DNA of 64,000 bases, taken from NCBI GenBank assembly GCA_032871835.1, contig CM065300.1:2361768-2425767 (forward strand). Reading direction: 5' to 3'. The stretch comes from Dipteronia dyeriana. Lineage: Eukaryota; Streptophyta; Magnoliopsida; Sapindales; Sapindaceae. Shown here in pieces: positions 24,846-36,636 of the stretch (positions are counted from its first letter, which is position 1; the number at the start of each line of letters is the position of its first letter). A program made the translations under genes and the position numbers. The notes beneath the pieces are model-generated. The model saw nothing but the letters and a program-made list of their open reading frames with translations. It ran no database searches and had not been told where the DNA came from.

Positions 24846-26466
24846 TAAGCAATTTGTTTTCTCCCGTATAAAACTACAACAGAATCATTCAAGCGGTTTT
24901 TTTAGGTTTCTTTATGCCCTGTAAAACAATAACATTGTATTGTTCATATAGTCTTAATAAAAATTCCTTAGCCAAAACCTAACAATATTCGTAGTTTTTT
25001 TTTTAGTATGTTAAATTGTCAGAACAAATCTAATTTGAAAATCACATATAACGAAGACAAAAAAATTATATAAAAAAAAGGTTACTAGTAACGGTGCTTA
25101 GAAGAGCAATCGGGAGCAATTAGAAAGATTACGACAATTATAATTGACAGCTTATGTTGTTAACAGAAACAATCAATGATGAACGTGCTTGAAATAAAAT
25201 TGATTTATATGAAATTAAACCTAAGATATAGTTGTTTTTATGTTAAAACATTAGAGATAATTTAGTCTTTAAAAATATTAATTAAATCTGACAACGTATT
25301 CTTTCATAATCACTTTGTAAAAATAAACCCACATGTTTTTTAAAATTGCTATCAAATCAATCCAGATTCTTAAATAATCACTTTCAGCAATTTTATCTAA
25401 TATTTTTTTTATACTAAACTTATTAAATAATCAGGTTTTAACTTCTTAAAAGCCAATACCAAATGAACCCTAGCATAATTCAACCACGGACTTTGTTTAA
25501 GTTTCGTTATATATTTCTAATGATTTATACATATTTGACTAGCTGTCATATGCTCAATTATCCGTTTATGATTTATCCACTTTTTTTTAATCTTTGAGTG
25601 GCAATTATTAAAATAATGCCTCATATTTTAAATTTATTTAATGTTCTACTTATATCCTTTACCAAAATTATTAAATTAGACATATATTTAAATACTAGTA
25701 GGTCATTAGTTTTTTACCCTTAAAACTGAATGGGTATGAATTTAAATTATTAAGTTATTTTGTTTGTTTTTTTAAGTGGTCAAATAACTTTAAAATGTAA
25801 AAAAAAAAAAAATACCGACTTTTAACATAATTCAAAATCACTGAATTGCATTTAATACAATTTGTTCAGGGGTTATACTAACAAAGATAACACATTTCTA
25901 ATTTTATCATGATGTTATATTATACACATTTATTTGTATTAACCTTCAATTTTTTTAAACAAAACCATTTTAAATCATTATTTATTTTTATATTTTTATT
26001 ATAGTTTATCATATCGTAATCATGAATAATATATTGTAATAATTATATAAAAATGGTTTAAGATTTGTTAAATTATTTTTATTGAGTTTTTTGTATCATA
26101 TGAAATGAAAGTACATAACAATTAATAGTAACAAGGGTATAAATGTCAAATAAAAATGTTTTTAAACCGTTTATAATAAAAAAAAACATTAAAATTGACA
26201 TTCTGTTTAGAGGTGATAAAAATATAACAAACATAATAGTTAGATTCAAGTTTAAGTCACTATTCAATTTTCAGTAAAATTCAGAATTGTTCAGATTTCA
26301 AATAAACAAATAAATTACTCCTAACTCTTTTATAAATTTAATTCCCATCTTAAAAAATAACGTGTTTATTATTTATTTATTTTCATAAAGGTTTTAAGCG
26401 TAAATTTTATTTGTTTATCTTTTACGCAAAACTCTTATTATTTTTTGAAGTATAACGTAAATTATG

Positions 26467-26543
26467 TTTTTTTTTAGGACACGAACCCACAACCAATAGG
26501 CGTGAGAGAGTTTACTACCGAACCAATCTCCTATCGTCATCTA
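26467..26543 (-). repeat. SINE-like relic in copy B
   Basis: Same position and orientation as the relic at 13.7 kb in copy A. Here the box B-like part reads GGTTGTGGGTTCGTGTCC, closer to a functional tRNA B box than in copy A. Confidence 0.45.
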
Positions 26544-26804
26544 CAAGCTACAACTCTTACTATGGCGAAAAAACTGAAAACAACATCACGAATCTCAAAT
26601 CAATTAGAAGTTAGTTTTTATGTATTATTATTTCTTTCTTTTCACTGTCATTATTAAAAATTACATTTTTTTTTTCTTTCAAGATAAATAGACTTTTGAA
26701 ATCGATAGATATTTATCGGTCAATATATAATTATTTGTATGACTGACACAGATTCATTTTATAATTGAATTAATTGGACAAAAGGTTAAGGGTAATATAT
26801 TTTT

Positions 26805-28192
26805 AGGATATTAAGATTTTAGTCTCTCTAGTTAGTGTTAATCTGGGTTTGGTCCACTAGTTTTGAAATTACTAACCTTAGTCCTTTTCTCACGGTTTTC
26901 GTTTACAGACAACGTCAAAGGACAAAATGACCATACTGCCTCTGGTACCTGTAAACAGACTTTTTATGCCCTTCATGAAGTGGGTTGTTGGGCTTGCTAA
27001 GCGCACCCCAGCCCATAACTAACTGCACCCTGAAACAAGCCACCTTGGGCCACTGAGTGCACCCTATAAATTGCTGAGTACACCCCATTGCATCAGCTCG
27101 ACGTCATGTCGTCTTCCTCAGCCAGCGACCTGTCGACTGCCCGACCCGATTGACCCGACATGAAGCCCGACTGTTCTACACCGTTTCTGATCGTTTTCTG
27201 CCCAGATTAAAGACTGATCGTTTTTCGGTTCGTTTCCCACATATTCCAACCTCTAACGAGCACGTTTTTCATGAAATCACCAAATCGAGAAAGAGAGAAA
27301 TTAGACTGATTGAGAAAGAGAGAGAGAAAGAGAAATATGAGATCTTGAGAGAGGGTTTGGTGGTGGTGGTGCTTCAGATCGTTTGGTTTTTAGTGGTGAT
27401 GGTGGTGGTGGTGGTGGTGGTGGTGTTGAACGAGGGAGAGAGATTGAGAGGGAGATAAAGGGATCTGGAGAATGTGATGTAGGGATTAGGGTCAATTATT
27501 TTAATTTCTAAAGTTTTGGGGTTATTGTTTAATTATTATTTGGGTGGATATATAATTATATAAATTTATCAAGTGTAATTATATGTGTTTATGAAAGGTA
27601 TTTTTATCTTTTTGGGGTAAATTTCTTAATTCCTAAAGTGTTGGGGTTATTGTTTAATTATTATTTGTGTAGATATATAATCTTATATATTTATAAAGTG
27701 CAATTATATGTGTTTATGAAGGGTATTTTTATCTTTTTTGGGGTCAATTTCTTAATTTCTAAAGTTTCGGGGTTATTGTTTAATTATTATTTGGGTAGAT
27801 ATATAATTATAGAAATTTATCAAGTGTAATTATATGTATTTATGAAGGGTATTTTTATCTTTTTTGGGATCAATTTCTTAATTTATAAACTTGGGGGGTT
27901 ATTGTATAATTATTATTTGGGTAGATATATAATTATATAAATTTTAAATTTTAATATTAATTATTTTAATATATATTTTTACTTTTTAAAATTTTAAATG
28001 AAATACCATTTTTACCCTTATTAATGAAAAGCTTCTAGAAGCATTTATCAAAATTCCCATAATATCCTTGTGGACGGTAGGGACTGGATTCGATATTGTC
28101 AGAGAACTGATGGACTAAATTTAGTAATTCAAAAAACTAATGGACCAAACTCAAATAAATACAAAATAGAGGGACTGAAATCTTAATATCCC
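26805..28192. mobile_element. Mutator-like element with long TIRs, 1388 bp, specific to copy B
   Basis: The left end GGATATTAAGATTTTAGTC and the inverted right end GGATATTAAGATTTCAGTC agree at 23 of the first 25 bases. Similarity continues for about 75 bases (TTTGGTCCA..TAGTTTT, ..TTAGTCC on both sides). Nine-base flanks TATATTTTT and TATATTTTG match at 8 of 9, and copy A keeps the empty target. No transposase is present. The interior carries a GC-richer segment of unknown origin (26920-27450) and a 126-bp tandem array, so it may have captured host DNA. Confidence 0.8.
27487..27975 (+). repeat. Tandem array, period about 125-126 bp, nearly four copies
   Basis: The landmark TTGGGGTTATTGTTTAATTA recurs at 27516, 27641, 27767 and about 27893. 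Each unit includes ATTATTTGGGTAGATATATA and a GTATTTTTATCTTTT segment. It lies wholly inside the Mutator-like element. Confidence 0.9.
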
Positions 28193-28660
28193 TATATTTT
28201 GTAGTGAAGCCCAATAAAACCCACTACAAACATGTGAGATAGAGTCGGTTGAGCTAACCGATAGGATAAGATATTGGAATCCCTGAAATCTCACCCATTG
28301 ATTCGAGAAATCTTAATTTACCCGAAAAATCTGGCTAGATTATTGTTTCCTGATTTAACAAGAAACATCAAAACAGAGTGTGATTAGCTGAAAAAAAGAA
28401 GCTATAAGGCCTACTATATTTTAGCGAGGTTCAATAAGGCCCAATTCGAACATCCATTAAGGCCCATCACAACATCTTTGGATAAAAAAAGAAGAAGGTA
28501 CTCCTTATAGAAGGTGGCTTTCCCGATCAAACTCCGACTCTCTCTCTCTAATCTCTCTCTATATATAAAAGAATTAAATATTACAGTCTGTAGAAGACTC
28601 AAACCGAACATTGAAACGACTGGAAACACTGTTTTGTGTAGTCCCTTTCTCTATCATATA

Positions 28661-29180
28661 ATGTTCAGCAAAAGTGAATTTCAGAAGGTGTACATAAGTA
28701 AGTATTCTTTTTTCAAAGATCTGAAAGAAAAAGATGCATAATTCTGCAGAGACGAAGCAGAAGAGCTGTTCAGAGAAGAACAATTTATCTTGGCAGTCGC
28801 TACAATTGCAGTAGCATCCTTGAAGGATCATGACCTTAGGTCTGATAAGCTACGCACATGCATACGAACTCCACATGGCTGTCAAGAAGACCAATAAAAA
28901 CTATTATGCTATTCTTGGCATCCAAGATCACCGTGGCCCAATCGACACCATCCAGAAAAACTACGAAGAAAGGGTTTTGATGTTACATCCTGATAAATGT
29001 TCTTCCATTGCAGCCGAGGGAAGCCTGGGCGATTATTTCAGATCCAGCAAAAAGGAAGGCCTACGATCTTGCAAAGGGTTACCGCAGATCTGGGTAGGTC
29101 GAAGAAAGGGAATTTCGGATTTAGGGTTTCGATATTGGGGATTTTTTTTAGGAATTGAAATTTTGAATTTTGAATGTCTT
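28661..29180 (+). pseudogene. DnaJ (J-domain) protein relic, copy B
   Basis: Homologue of the relic at 14.5 kb. It retains the ATG (MFSKSEFQKVYISKYSFFKD) but has a TAA soon after (KEKDA-stop), a frameshift around KDHD/LRSDK, and a short deletion after DKCSSIAAEG that shifts the J-domain tail. The region that is a stop in copy A reads through here (AEELFREEQFILAV). The J-domain core with HPD is intact. The lesions therefore differ from those of copy A. Confidence 0.75.
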
Positions 29181-29814
29181 GGTGACTCTCGTTAATTTGT
29201 TTGAGTGGATCCGTTATCCGTCCGTTAAGTTCCATTACTGTCCAGGTCATAATATGCCATATGCCATATGCCTCCTGTAATCCAGTTGAGAATTGTTATA
29301 TTTATCGGTTTTGTATTCAATGAAATATTTTAATCTATCCGGATCTCCTTATCACCTCCTCCCTCACCTTTAATTGTTAGGTTAATTGGTTCTGATGTCC
29401 AATGGACTAACTTTTAAAAAACAATTAAACTATTAAAAGGACGTGATTAAAATTCAAATTATAATTTCATTTCATATATACCAAGATCTCTTCACATTAC
29501 AATTTTATTCGATTATTTATTTTTTCATAATTAACCAATTCCAAATTCCATTCAATTTTGCTATGGTTTGGAATTTCAACAGAATTATAGTGTAAAAATT
29601 TATATTAAAAAAAGAAAGTTAAACTGGGTTGTACAAATTATCAAAACCATAACATTTCACATTTCTACTTTAAAAATCAGAAGGAAAAAAAAATCATTAA
29701 GGTGGATATAAGTATGTAACAAGTTGATAGATAAGGTCCTTAACTTCCTGTACCAACTATTATTCAAATTTGTAGTAAAGGTAAATTTACAATTTTATTA
29801 TTTTTATATTTTTA

Positions 29815-30590
29815 CGGTGCGTTTGGTGCGCGGGATTGGATTGGATAGGATTAGACTATTTTTATGGGATTGAATTTGACTATACTAAATCAGTACTGAG
29901 ACATGTTTGGTGCAGTTCGAATTTGATTAAAATAATAACGTCTTTTGTTTTGTGTAACAAAGGATTGGATAAAAAATAAATGTATATTTTTTTTTTGAGG
30001 GAGATAAGTATAAAATTATATTAAAGAAATAAAATAATTTTAATAAATTCAAAGAAAAACAAATAAAGCTATTTTAAATTAAATTTGGTTAAAAAATTAA
30101 TAAATTATTATTTTGAATAAAATAAATTATTTTAAAAATAAATAAAATTAATTTGAAATAAAATAACATTAAGTTTTAATTAAAAAATGTTTCTAATTTT
30201 TTTTTTAATGAAAATAACATATATTAATATAATTTTAAATCAGATTGAATAAATTTAATATTATAAATATGAATAATATAATTTCTTTTAAAAAAATAAA
30301 GAATAAAAGTCTGGGATTAAAATAGTTCCAGCCAAAATAGTAAAAAAGAAAAGTTTTGTAAAAAAAAATAACTAATAAAAAACAATAAGTTAAAAGAGAA
30401 ATTAAAAAGAAAAAAAAATAGAAGAGTTGGGACTAAAAATAGTCCCAACGTATGTGGTGGGACTAAATAATCCTACTACAAGACGATAACACATGGGTCC
30501 CAGTGGAAAGACAGGTTTATATATAAGCCCACCATGCATTAGGACTATTAAAAGTCAAATCCTGTCCAAATTTGTGTAAAGAACACAGTC
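29815..30590. mobile_element. Tourist-like MITE in copy B, 776 bp
   Basis: Counterpart of the MITE at 16.5 kb, flanked by TTA on both sides. The left end CGGTGCGTTTGGTGCGC is better preserved here. In copy B it directly follows the TTTTTATATTTTTA motif, without the 800-base tract present in copy A. Confidence 0.65.
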
Positions 30591-30699
30591 TTAGTGCATA
30601 TTTGTAATTTTAATATTTCTGTACTTATAAGGTAAATTTGTAATTTTAATATTTCTGTACTTTAGTCAAAATCTGTAAGGGTAAATTTGTAGTAAAGAC

Positions 30700-31190
30700 A
30701 AAAGGTTTGGCATGTAGGACAGCAAGCCAGGTGACACCCCTATCGTTAAGGGAGACAAGTTCAGTTTCAATCAGTGCCCTAAAAGTAACCTTTAATTTAA
30801 GGAAATGTAGAAGATTCCCTATGCATCATCTGTAGGGAGTCTAATGTATGCTCAGGTGTGTACGCGTCTAGATATTGTGTACATTGTTGGTATGTTATGC
30901 AGATATTTAAGTAACCCTATGATGGATCATTGGATAGCAACCAAGCGGGTTATGAGGTGTTTGAAGAGAACAAAAGATTACATGCTCACATATAGAAGAT
31001 CAGATCAATTGGAGATCATAGGGTATTTCGACTCTGATTTTACTGGATGCCAAGATAGTAGGAGATTCACATCAGGCTACATATACCTATTGGTTGGTGG
31101 AGCTATTTCTTGGAAGAGTGTCAAACAGACACTCATAGTTTCTTCCACAATGACATCAGAATTTGTAACATGCTATGAGGCATCCAACTA
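30700..31190 (+). pseudogene. Ty1/copia fragment, copy B
   Basis: An open run from 30844 encodes CTRLDIVYIVGMLCRYLSNP, KRVMRCLKRTKDYMLTYRRS, YFDSDFTGCQDSRRFTSGYI, ISWKSVKQT and MTSEFVTCYEASN, the end of copia reverse transcriptase and the start of RNase H. It stops at the junction with the next element. It is better preserved than copy A, where the LDIVY stretch is frameshifted. Confidence 0.85.
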
Positions 31191-31894
31191 GGGGTGGGCA
31201 ATGATTAGGTGGGTTCACTTTTGGGGTGAACCGAAAAAAACCCGATACTATTTGGTTTTTGAAAAAATGATCCGATCAGATCTGATATAGAATTGTCAAC
31301 CGATCAAAAATCGATTAAACTGAATAGTTTCGGTTTTTCCGGTTTTTCCGGTTTTTCCGGTTTTGGGCCGATTGAGCCCAATTATTGGGCTTTAATTTAT
31401 AAAATCTGTTATAATCTAAAAAATTGAAAAAAAAAACACAAGTTTTTTATATGATGGGGTCTATTGGACCGAATATGATTAAATTACTGCATAAGTCCAT
31501 AATTGCATAAGTCCATAATACAAATAAAAACAAGCAAACAACTACAAATTATTCAACCAATAAATCCATAATACAAATAAAACTATAAAATTATTCAAAC
31601 AATAAGTTCATAATACAAATAAAAACAGCTCTTGAATCCAAACTTCAATAATGTCCGGCAGCTCTTGAATCCTTCAAACAATAATGCCCAACAACCTTTG
31701 AATATTTGAGTACTCAAGAGGCAAGACCCATTCCAAAGTTCCAAATCAAATTATACATAACTTGAATAATAAGAAATATGTTTTCATTGAATTAACTTAA
31801 TTGCTTAAATAATAAATCAGAGACAATAAAAAATCATAATAACACAAAATTATAACCTAACCTTACTTTCCTAATTTCATAACGAATTCAAGAG
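31191..31894 (+). mobile_element. hAT-like 5' end fragment
   Basis: Begins TAGGGGTGGGCAATG, the type of terminus seen in many plant hAT elements, followed by CCGAA/CGGTTTTT-rich DNA including four tandem GGTTTTTCC units (31331-31367) and three loose repeats of CATAATACAAATAAAA (31510-31630). No matching right terminus was found, so the end given is where Tat-type coding remains begin. Confidence 0.45.
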
Positions 31895-33470
31895 TGAGGG
31901 AACTAATGTCAGCTTCTTGTCTGCGTCAGTTCAAGTGAAGGCCTTGCAAGAAACCAGTTGACCACTGGGGAGACTAGTGATCCAAGTGGCCCGACCGATA
32001 CTCAACTGCCTGATGACGGGGAAAGGCAGAGTGAGGGTCCTGGTGAAGAGCCTGCCGAGCGGTCAGACGTTGGTGATGGAGGTAATACCTCTGCGGGACA
32101 AGTACCTATAGGTCCCGAATTTTTTGAATCTTTCCGGGATGATGCTTAGGAAGATCCAGCAACTGATATCAGCTTCCACCGTTCTCGGACTGAGAAGCGA
32201 AAGGCAATCGGCTCTCCTACTCGCCTTCTCAAGGTCCCTCAGGTGGTCTCGTTCAACGACTCTAGCGATAAAGATAATGTGGCTGAGATTCCCCCGAGCG
32301 TTGATGTTGGAGCATCGACGGATGTGGAGACTTCGGAGCCGAACAGGGGTTCCTCTCCCCACGAGGTTGAAGATCAAGGGGCTAAACCCTCAAGGGTTCC
32401 TTCATATCCTTTTTCCCATGATATGCTGCGGGAGATGTCATCCGGTCGGGCTTTCAACGGGGAAGACCGCTGGAGTTGTTTTCGGGATGACTCCCTGACA
32501 GACCGTCTTCAGAACGTTTTTAACGGTGCATCTTATGTAAGTTATCCTTAACTTCTTCAATTGTTTTGCTCGTTCGCCAGATTTTTTATTATATTCCTTT
32601 ACAAATGGTGCCCGAGTTCGCTGAGCTGGTTCAGACACAACAACATCAAGCTGATAGAATAAGCGTCTCGAGGCTCAGTTGAAGGAAAGTGAGGATAGCC
32701 GCACTTGGGTCGAATCGGCTTCTCAACAAGAGGTTGGCTCTGCCCAAGTATTTACCGACCACTGCTTGGCGAAACAGGTGTAGGTCGAGAAAAGGGCTTC
32801 TTTGACAGAAGAGAAAGCTGAGTAACTTCAAAGTTTATTATCTTCTGCCTAAGAATCAATGCTTAGGGCCGAGCAAGAAGCAGAGCAGTTTAAGTCGGCG
32901 TATGAGTTGAAGATTGAAGACTTGAAACGCTAGGCTCTGACGGTCATGTCCCTATCCAAGGAGGCCAGGCTGGAACTCGAAGTGCAATGGGTAGATCATT
33001 TCAAGAGATCCCCAGCCTACGATGTCCTTCTCCTTTGGGAGTTTCAGCATGGGTTGGTTTCAGCTGGCAAGTTCTTCAAGGTTAAGAATCGGGCAACAGA
33101 GAAAGCCCGAACCAACTGGGAGCTGTCGATCAAGAATCGTGTGAATCGGTCCTTGGAATCTCTTCGGACTTAGATGAATGAGTGGATAGCATACTGCCGT
33201 AGACGAGGTAAAGAGCCCCCTCCTATGCATTTGGAGATTCCAACCGAGCACTCCCTCTCGACTTTTTACGTCTGTCAGGAGTCGATCGTGGAGGGTGTGG
33301 TCTCTGATGTCGGACCGATCCCAGGAGAAGATTACAGCCAGTGGATGGACGATTCGGTCCACACGATTTCTTAACCTTCCAATGAAAGTCTGCTCCGCGA
33401 GTACGAGATGATGCCCGACCCGAGCATTGGCAAGAATTCAAAATCCTCACAACCTTGACTTGTACAATTT
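31895..33470 (+). pseudogene. Tat/Ogre-type retroelement gag-like remnant
   Basis: The region is GC-richer than its surroundings and has broken frames: an acidic segment (SDPSGPTDTQLPDDGERQ), SYPFSHDMLREMSS, then MVPEFAELVQTQQHQ and a degenerate coiled coil, then MSLSKEARLELEVQWV...WELSIKNRVNRSL and MNEWIAYCRRRGKEPP. The composition and order resemble the so-called putative gypsy-type transposon ORF of plant Tat elements. At least four stops or shifts are present. No LTR was identified. I assign the family by resemblance only. Confidence 0.5.
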
Positions 33471-33636
33471 TCATAAGTTTTTTTGTAGAAACTAACGATT
33501 ATTTGTATTTCTTTGTAATTCTTTGTAACGATTCTTTGGAGAGATTAATAAAATCCTGAGTTTAGCTTCTGAACCGAGTGGTCTTAATCTGATTTCATTG
33601 CTCACGAAATTTCTTCAACTTGACTCTATTGTTGTC

Positions 33637-33915
33637 GAGTATCTTATTAAACCAGCTATTTCTGTTCGGGTAACTTAACCGAGTATCTTATTAAACCGGT
33701 TTGTTTCCCTGTATAATTTTTAACGCTAAGTATCTTATTAAACTGACTGTTGCAATCTTCATGTCAAGTATCTTATTAAACTGGCTAACTCTGATGTTCG
33801 GATAACTTCACCAAGTATCTTATTAATCCGGTTGTCACCCGAATAATTATTTTTATATCAAGTATCTTATTTAACTGGCTCTTGCAATATTTATGTCAAG
33901 TATCTTATTAAACTG
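33637..33915 (+). repeat. Seven-copy minisatellite (GAGTATCTTATTAAAC)
   Basis: Copies of [GA]AGTATCTTATTAAAC start at 33637, 33681, 33728, 33766, 33813, 33860 and 33898. Spacings are 44, 47, 38, 47, 47 and 38, with variable spacers between a conserved 16-base core. There is no second protein-coding or CRISPR context. Confidence 0.85.
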
Positions 33916-34484
33916 ACTAGTATTATTAACCGAGTCATCTTAAAATAGACAAGTAGGTTTATACTTGTGTTTCATACACGGTTGCTACCCGAACATTACA
34001 TCAAGGCTCACCATGATCATATGTTCGAGTCCTTACGTATTACCGATAACGTCTCCTCAGTTTTTATGAGCAAGGGTTTACCGAATCGTTAAGCTTTTTG
34101 AATCGCTTAACACAAGTACACATTTTATCGGAATTTTTTCTGATAGGGTCCCGAGCTGGTGCATCAGGATTGCCTTTTTGCTAAGGTCATTTGACCTTGC
34201 TCGGCTGGCATGCTCCTTCGAGCTTCTCCGCCCATTCAGGAATCAATAGTCCATAGTATTCTATTTGCATGTTCTTATTATCATGCTTGTCTTCAATATG
34301 TTCTTATTATCATATGCTTTCTTTCGGAAATCCCGAGTTTGATGCTTTATCTTTCGAAAATCCCGAGTTTGATTTTTATTCGTAACTGTAAAATCAACAA
34401 AGTTTTAATTTCCACAGCTAATATCTAACCTAACTAAAATTGTTCTGACTAGTAAAAAGAACAAAATAATAATAATTTAAGGAT

Positions 34485-35578
34485 AGAAAATCTTCATATA
34501 TTGGGCATTGCATGGTCGGGGTAAAACCCCTCCATTAGGTCGTGCAATCCAATATGCTCCATGGCCAACTTTTCATTCAACTTTGTACGGGTCTTCCCAT
34601 TTGTCAACCAGGGAACCTGCAGCTTTATTTGTTGTGTTCAATGACACCTTCCTGAGTACCAGGTCTACTAGATGGAATTTTCTGACCCGTACATGAGAGT
34701 TGTAGTGGCGAGCTACTCTTTACTGATATGCCATATTTCGTATTCGGGATTTCTCCCTTTTCTCTTCTAGCTTATCTAGATTTTGTAACAACATGTCAAT
34801 ATTCTGATCTTCATTATATAGCCTGACCCGGGGTGATGCATATGACGTTTCTATGGGGATAACAGTTTCTGTTCCAAACGCTAAAGTGAATGGAGTCTCT
34901 CCGGTTGAAGTTCTTGTTGTTGTCCGATATGCCCATAATACTTTGAGAAGTTTTTCAACCCAACTTCCTTTCTTGGCATCTAGCTTTACTTTAAGTGTGT
35001 GCTTGATGATTTTGTTCACTGCTTCAACCTGCCCATTTGTTTGAGGGTGGGCATGTGTGGCATAGTAATTGGCAATCCAGTACTCTTTACACAACTGTCT
35101 GAATTTCAGGTTATCGAACTGGGTGTCGTTGTCAGTGATTATAGTGTTTGAGACTCCAAACCTATAAAGTATATTCATTTTTACGAAATTTATGGTGTTT
35201 GCTTATGTGATATGCACCAATGCTTTAGCTTCTGCTCACTTCGTGAAATAGTCAACGGCTACTATGACATACTTTGTTCCACCCCCTGTCCCAGCTGGCA
35301 TTGGGCCGATTAAATCCAAACCCCATATGGCAAATGGCCATGGGGATGTAAGGTTTCTGAGCTGTTCAGGGGGTTGTCGGATATCATTAGCAATCCTTTG
35401 GCAAGTATTGCAACTCTCCGAACATTGTTGTGCATCTGAGAATATAATAGGCCAATAATAGCCTTGCCTGAGTACCTTGTGTGCTAAAATTTTACCCCCA
35501 GTGTGGTTTTCGTAAATTCCTCTATGGATTTCCTGTAATATCTGATATGCATCCTTATAAAGGTCTTTATACTTTAAG
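34485..35578 (-). pseudogene. Ty3/gypsy integrase relic
   Basis: On the minus strand it shows the zinc-binding end (HKVLRQGYYWP, CNTCQR), then the catalytic core: WGLDLIGPMP (first D), GVSNTIITDNDTQF (second D), QTNGQVEAVNKIIK (E) and LWAYRTTTRTSTGETPF. A C-terminal part follows with LVDKWEDPYKVE and a stop. Stops interrupt FTK-AEAKALVHIT-AN. It is cut at about 35578 by AT-rich sequence. It is opposite in strand to the gag-like relic on its left, so the two are not one element. Confidence 0.85.
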
Positions 35579-35594
35579 AAAAATAATAATATAT

Positions 35595-36315
35595 TACATT
35601 ATAATATATATAATATATAATATATAATATATTTGACATGAATACGTGATTATAATTGTTTAAAAATTTAAAGGAAAAATTGATCTTTTTAATACTTGTC
35701 CCATATCATGAGACAAGTTATCTTAGGGTCTTTGATAAGATAATTTTTTATAAGTTTTTATAATTTTTATCTCACCTTATACCGTCATGTTCCATACTAA
35801 AGACACATCAAACATTCGATAAAAATAAATTATCCTCGTTATTATGTATATCCCGGCACAACATAATATGTCAATTTTTGTCGAAACATGATTAGCAAAC
35901 ATAGATACAGAGACAACCTCTGAGGTGGGGTCTGAATTCTGAGAGATTGTTGATATATAATATAAATATATATATATATATATAATATAATATATAATAT
36001 ATTGATCATAAATAAGTGATTGTAATTATTTAAAAATATAAAGGAAAAATTAATTTTTTTGGACACTTGTCCCATATCATGACACAAGTTATTTTAAGAT
36101 CTTAAATAAGATAATTTTTTATAATTTTTATCTCATATTATACCGTCATATTCTATACTAAAAACACGTTAAACATGAGATATAAATAAATTGTCCACGT
36201 TATTATGTATATCCCGGCACAACATAATATATCAATTTATGTCGAAACATGATTAGCAAACATAGATACAGAGACAACCTCTGAGGTGGGGTCCGAATTA
36301 TGAGAAATTGTTGAA
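35595..36315 (+). repeat. Tandem direct duplication, period 361 bp, two copies
   Basis: The landmark ATGTATATCCCGGCACAACA is at about 35845 and 36206. CTTGTCCCATATCATG and ACAACCTCTGAGGTGGGG recur at the same offset. The copies are about 90 percent alike, separated by TA-rich sequence near 35950-36000. The right edge of the second copy runs into the F-box fragment. Confidence 0.85.
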
Positions 36316-36636
36316 GAAGATTGAGAGTTGGACAGAGACAGAAGGGGACAACTTTGTCTTGTAACCCAAATACAATCCGACCCGCATAGATTCCTCCAAA
36401 ACCGCGAACAACATTCCAAAGCACACACTTCCGTTTCCTTAATTTCCCAGAAAAAAAAATCAAACAATCAATTCAATTCAAAATCAAATCATTACATGAC
36501 CCAATAAAACAAAAACGAAAATTGAATTCATTGCAGAATCGAAAGAATAAACCTCTAGAAAGGAAGCGATTTTCAGGGCGACATCGTCTTGGAGCGAGCT
36601 TTGAATAAAACACTGTTGATGCTTCATTTTTGGCAT
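36237..36636 (-). pseudogene. Truncated F-box gene head, two exons
   Basis: F-box proteins select substrates for SCF ubiquitin ligases. Exon 1 (36636-36553) encodes MPKMKHQQCFIQ then LQDDVALKIASFLE. After a GT-AG intron, exon 2 (from 36437) gives ETEVCALECCSRFWRNLCGS and IWVTRQSCPLLSL. Together these form a typical F-box of about 45 residues. After STISHNSD the frame enters the 361-bp repeat unit and ends at a stop (about 94 aa), so no substrate-binding domain follows. The normal gene body is missing. It may be a decapitated duplicate. The splice acceptor (AATTAAG|GAAACG) is a guess. Confidence 0.6.

Larger units (their letters stand above)
23864..31190 (+). repeat. Segmental tandem duplication, copy B
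   Basis: Collinear with copy A from the TA-repeat through the copia RNase H fragment. It is cut off at GAGGCATCCAAC, where a hAT-like sequence begins. Copy-specific insertions are a MITE at 24054 and a Mutator-like element at 26805. In both cases copy A shows the uninterrupted site. Confidence 0.85.

Noticed and set aside
24038..24924. Phe-rich frames around 24.0-24.9 kb
   Set aside because: They lie in T-rich MITE sequence with no codon structure.
27150..27495. 102-codon plus-strand frame with poly-Val and a minus-strand poly-Pro frame
   Set aside because: Driven by a GGT repeat inside the Mutator-like element; no family resemblance.
31958..32551. Acidic host-gene-like protein fragments
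   Set aside because: Several stops and shifts and a Tat-type retroelement order make a retroelement relic more likely than a host gene.
33637..33915. Possible CRISPR-like array of regularly spaced repeats
   Set aside because: The spacers are themselves similar, the context is plant retroelement DNA, and no cas genes exist; it is a minisatellite.
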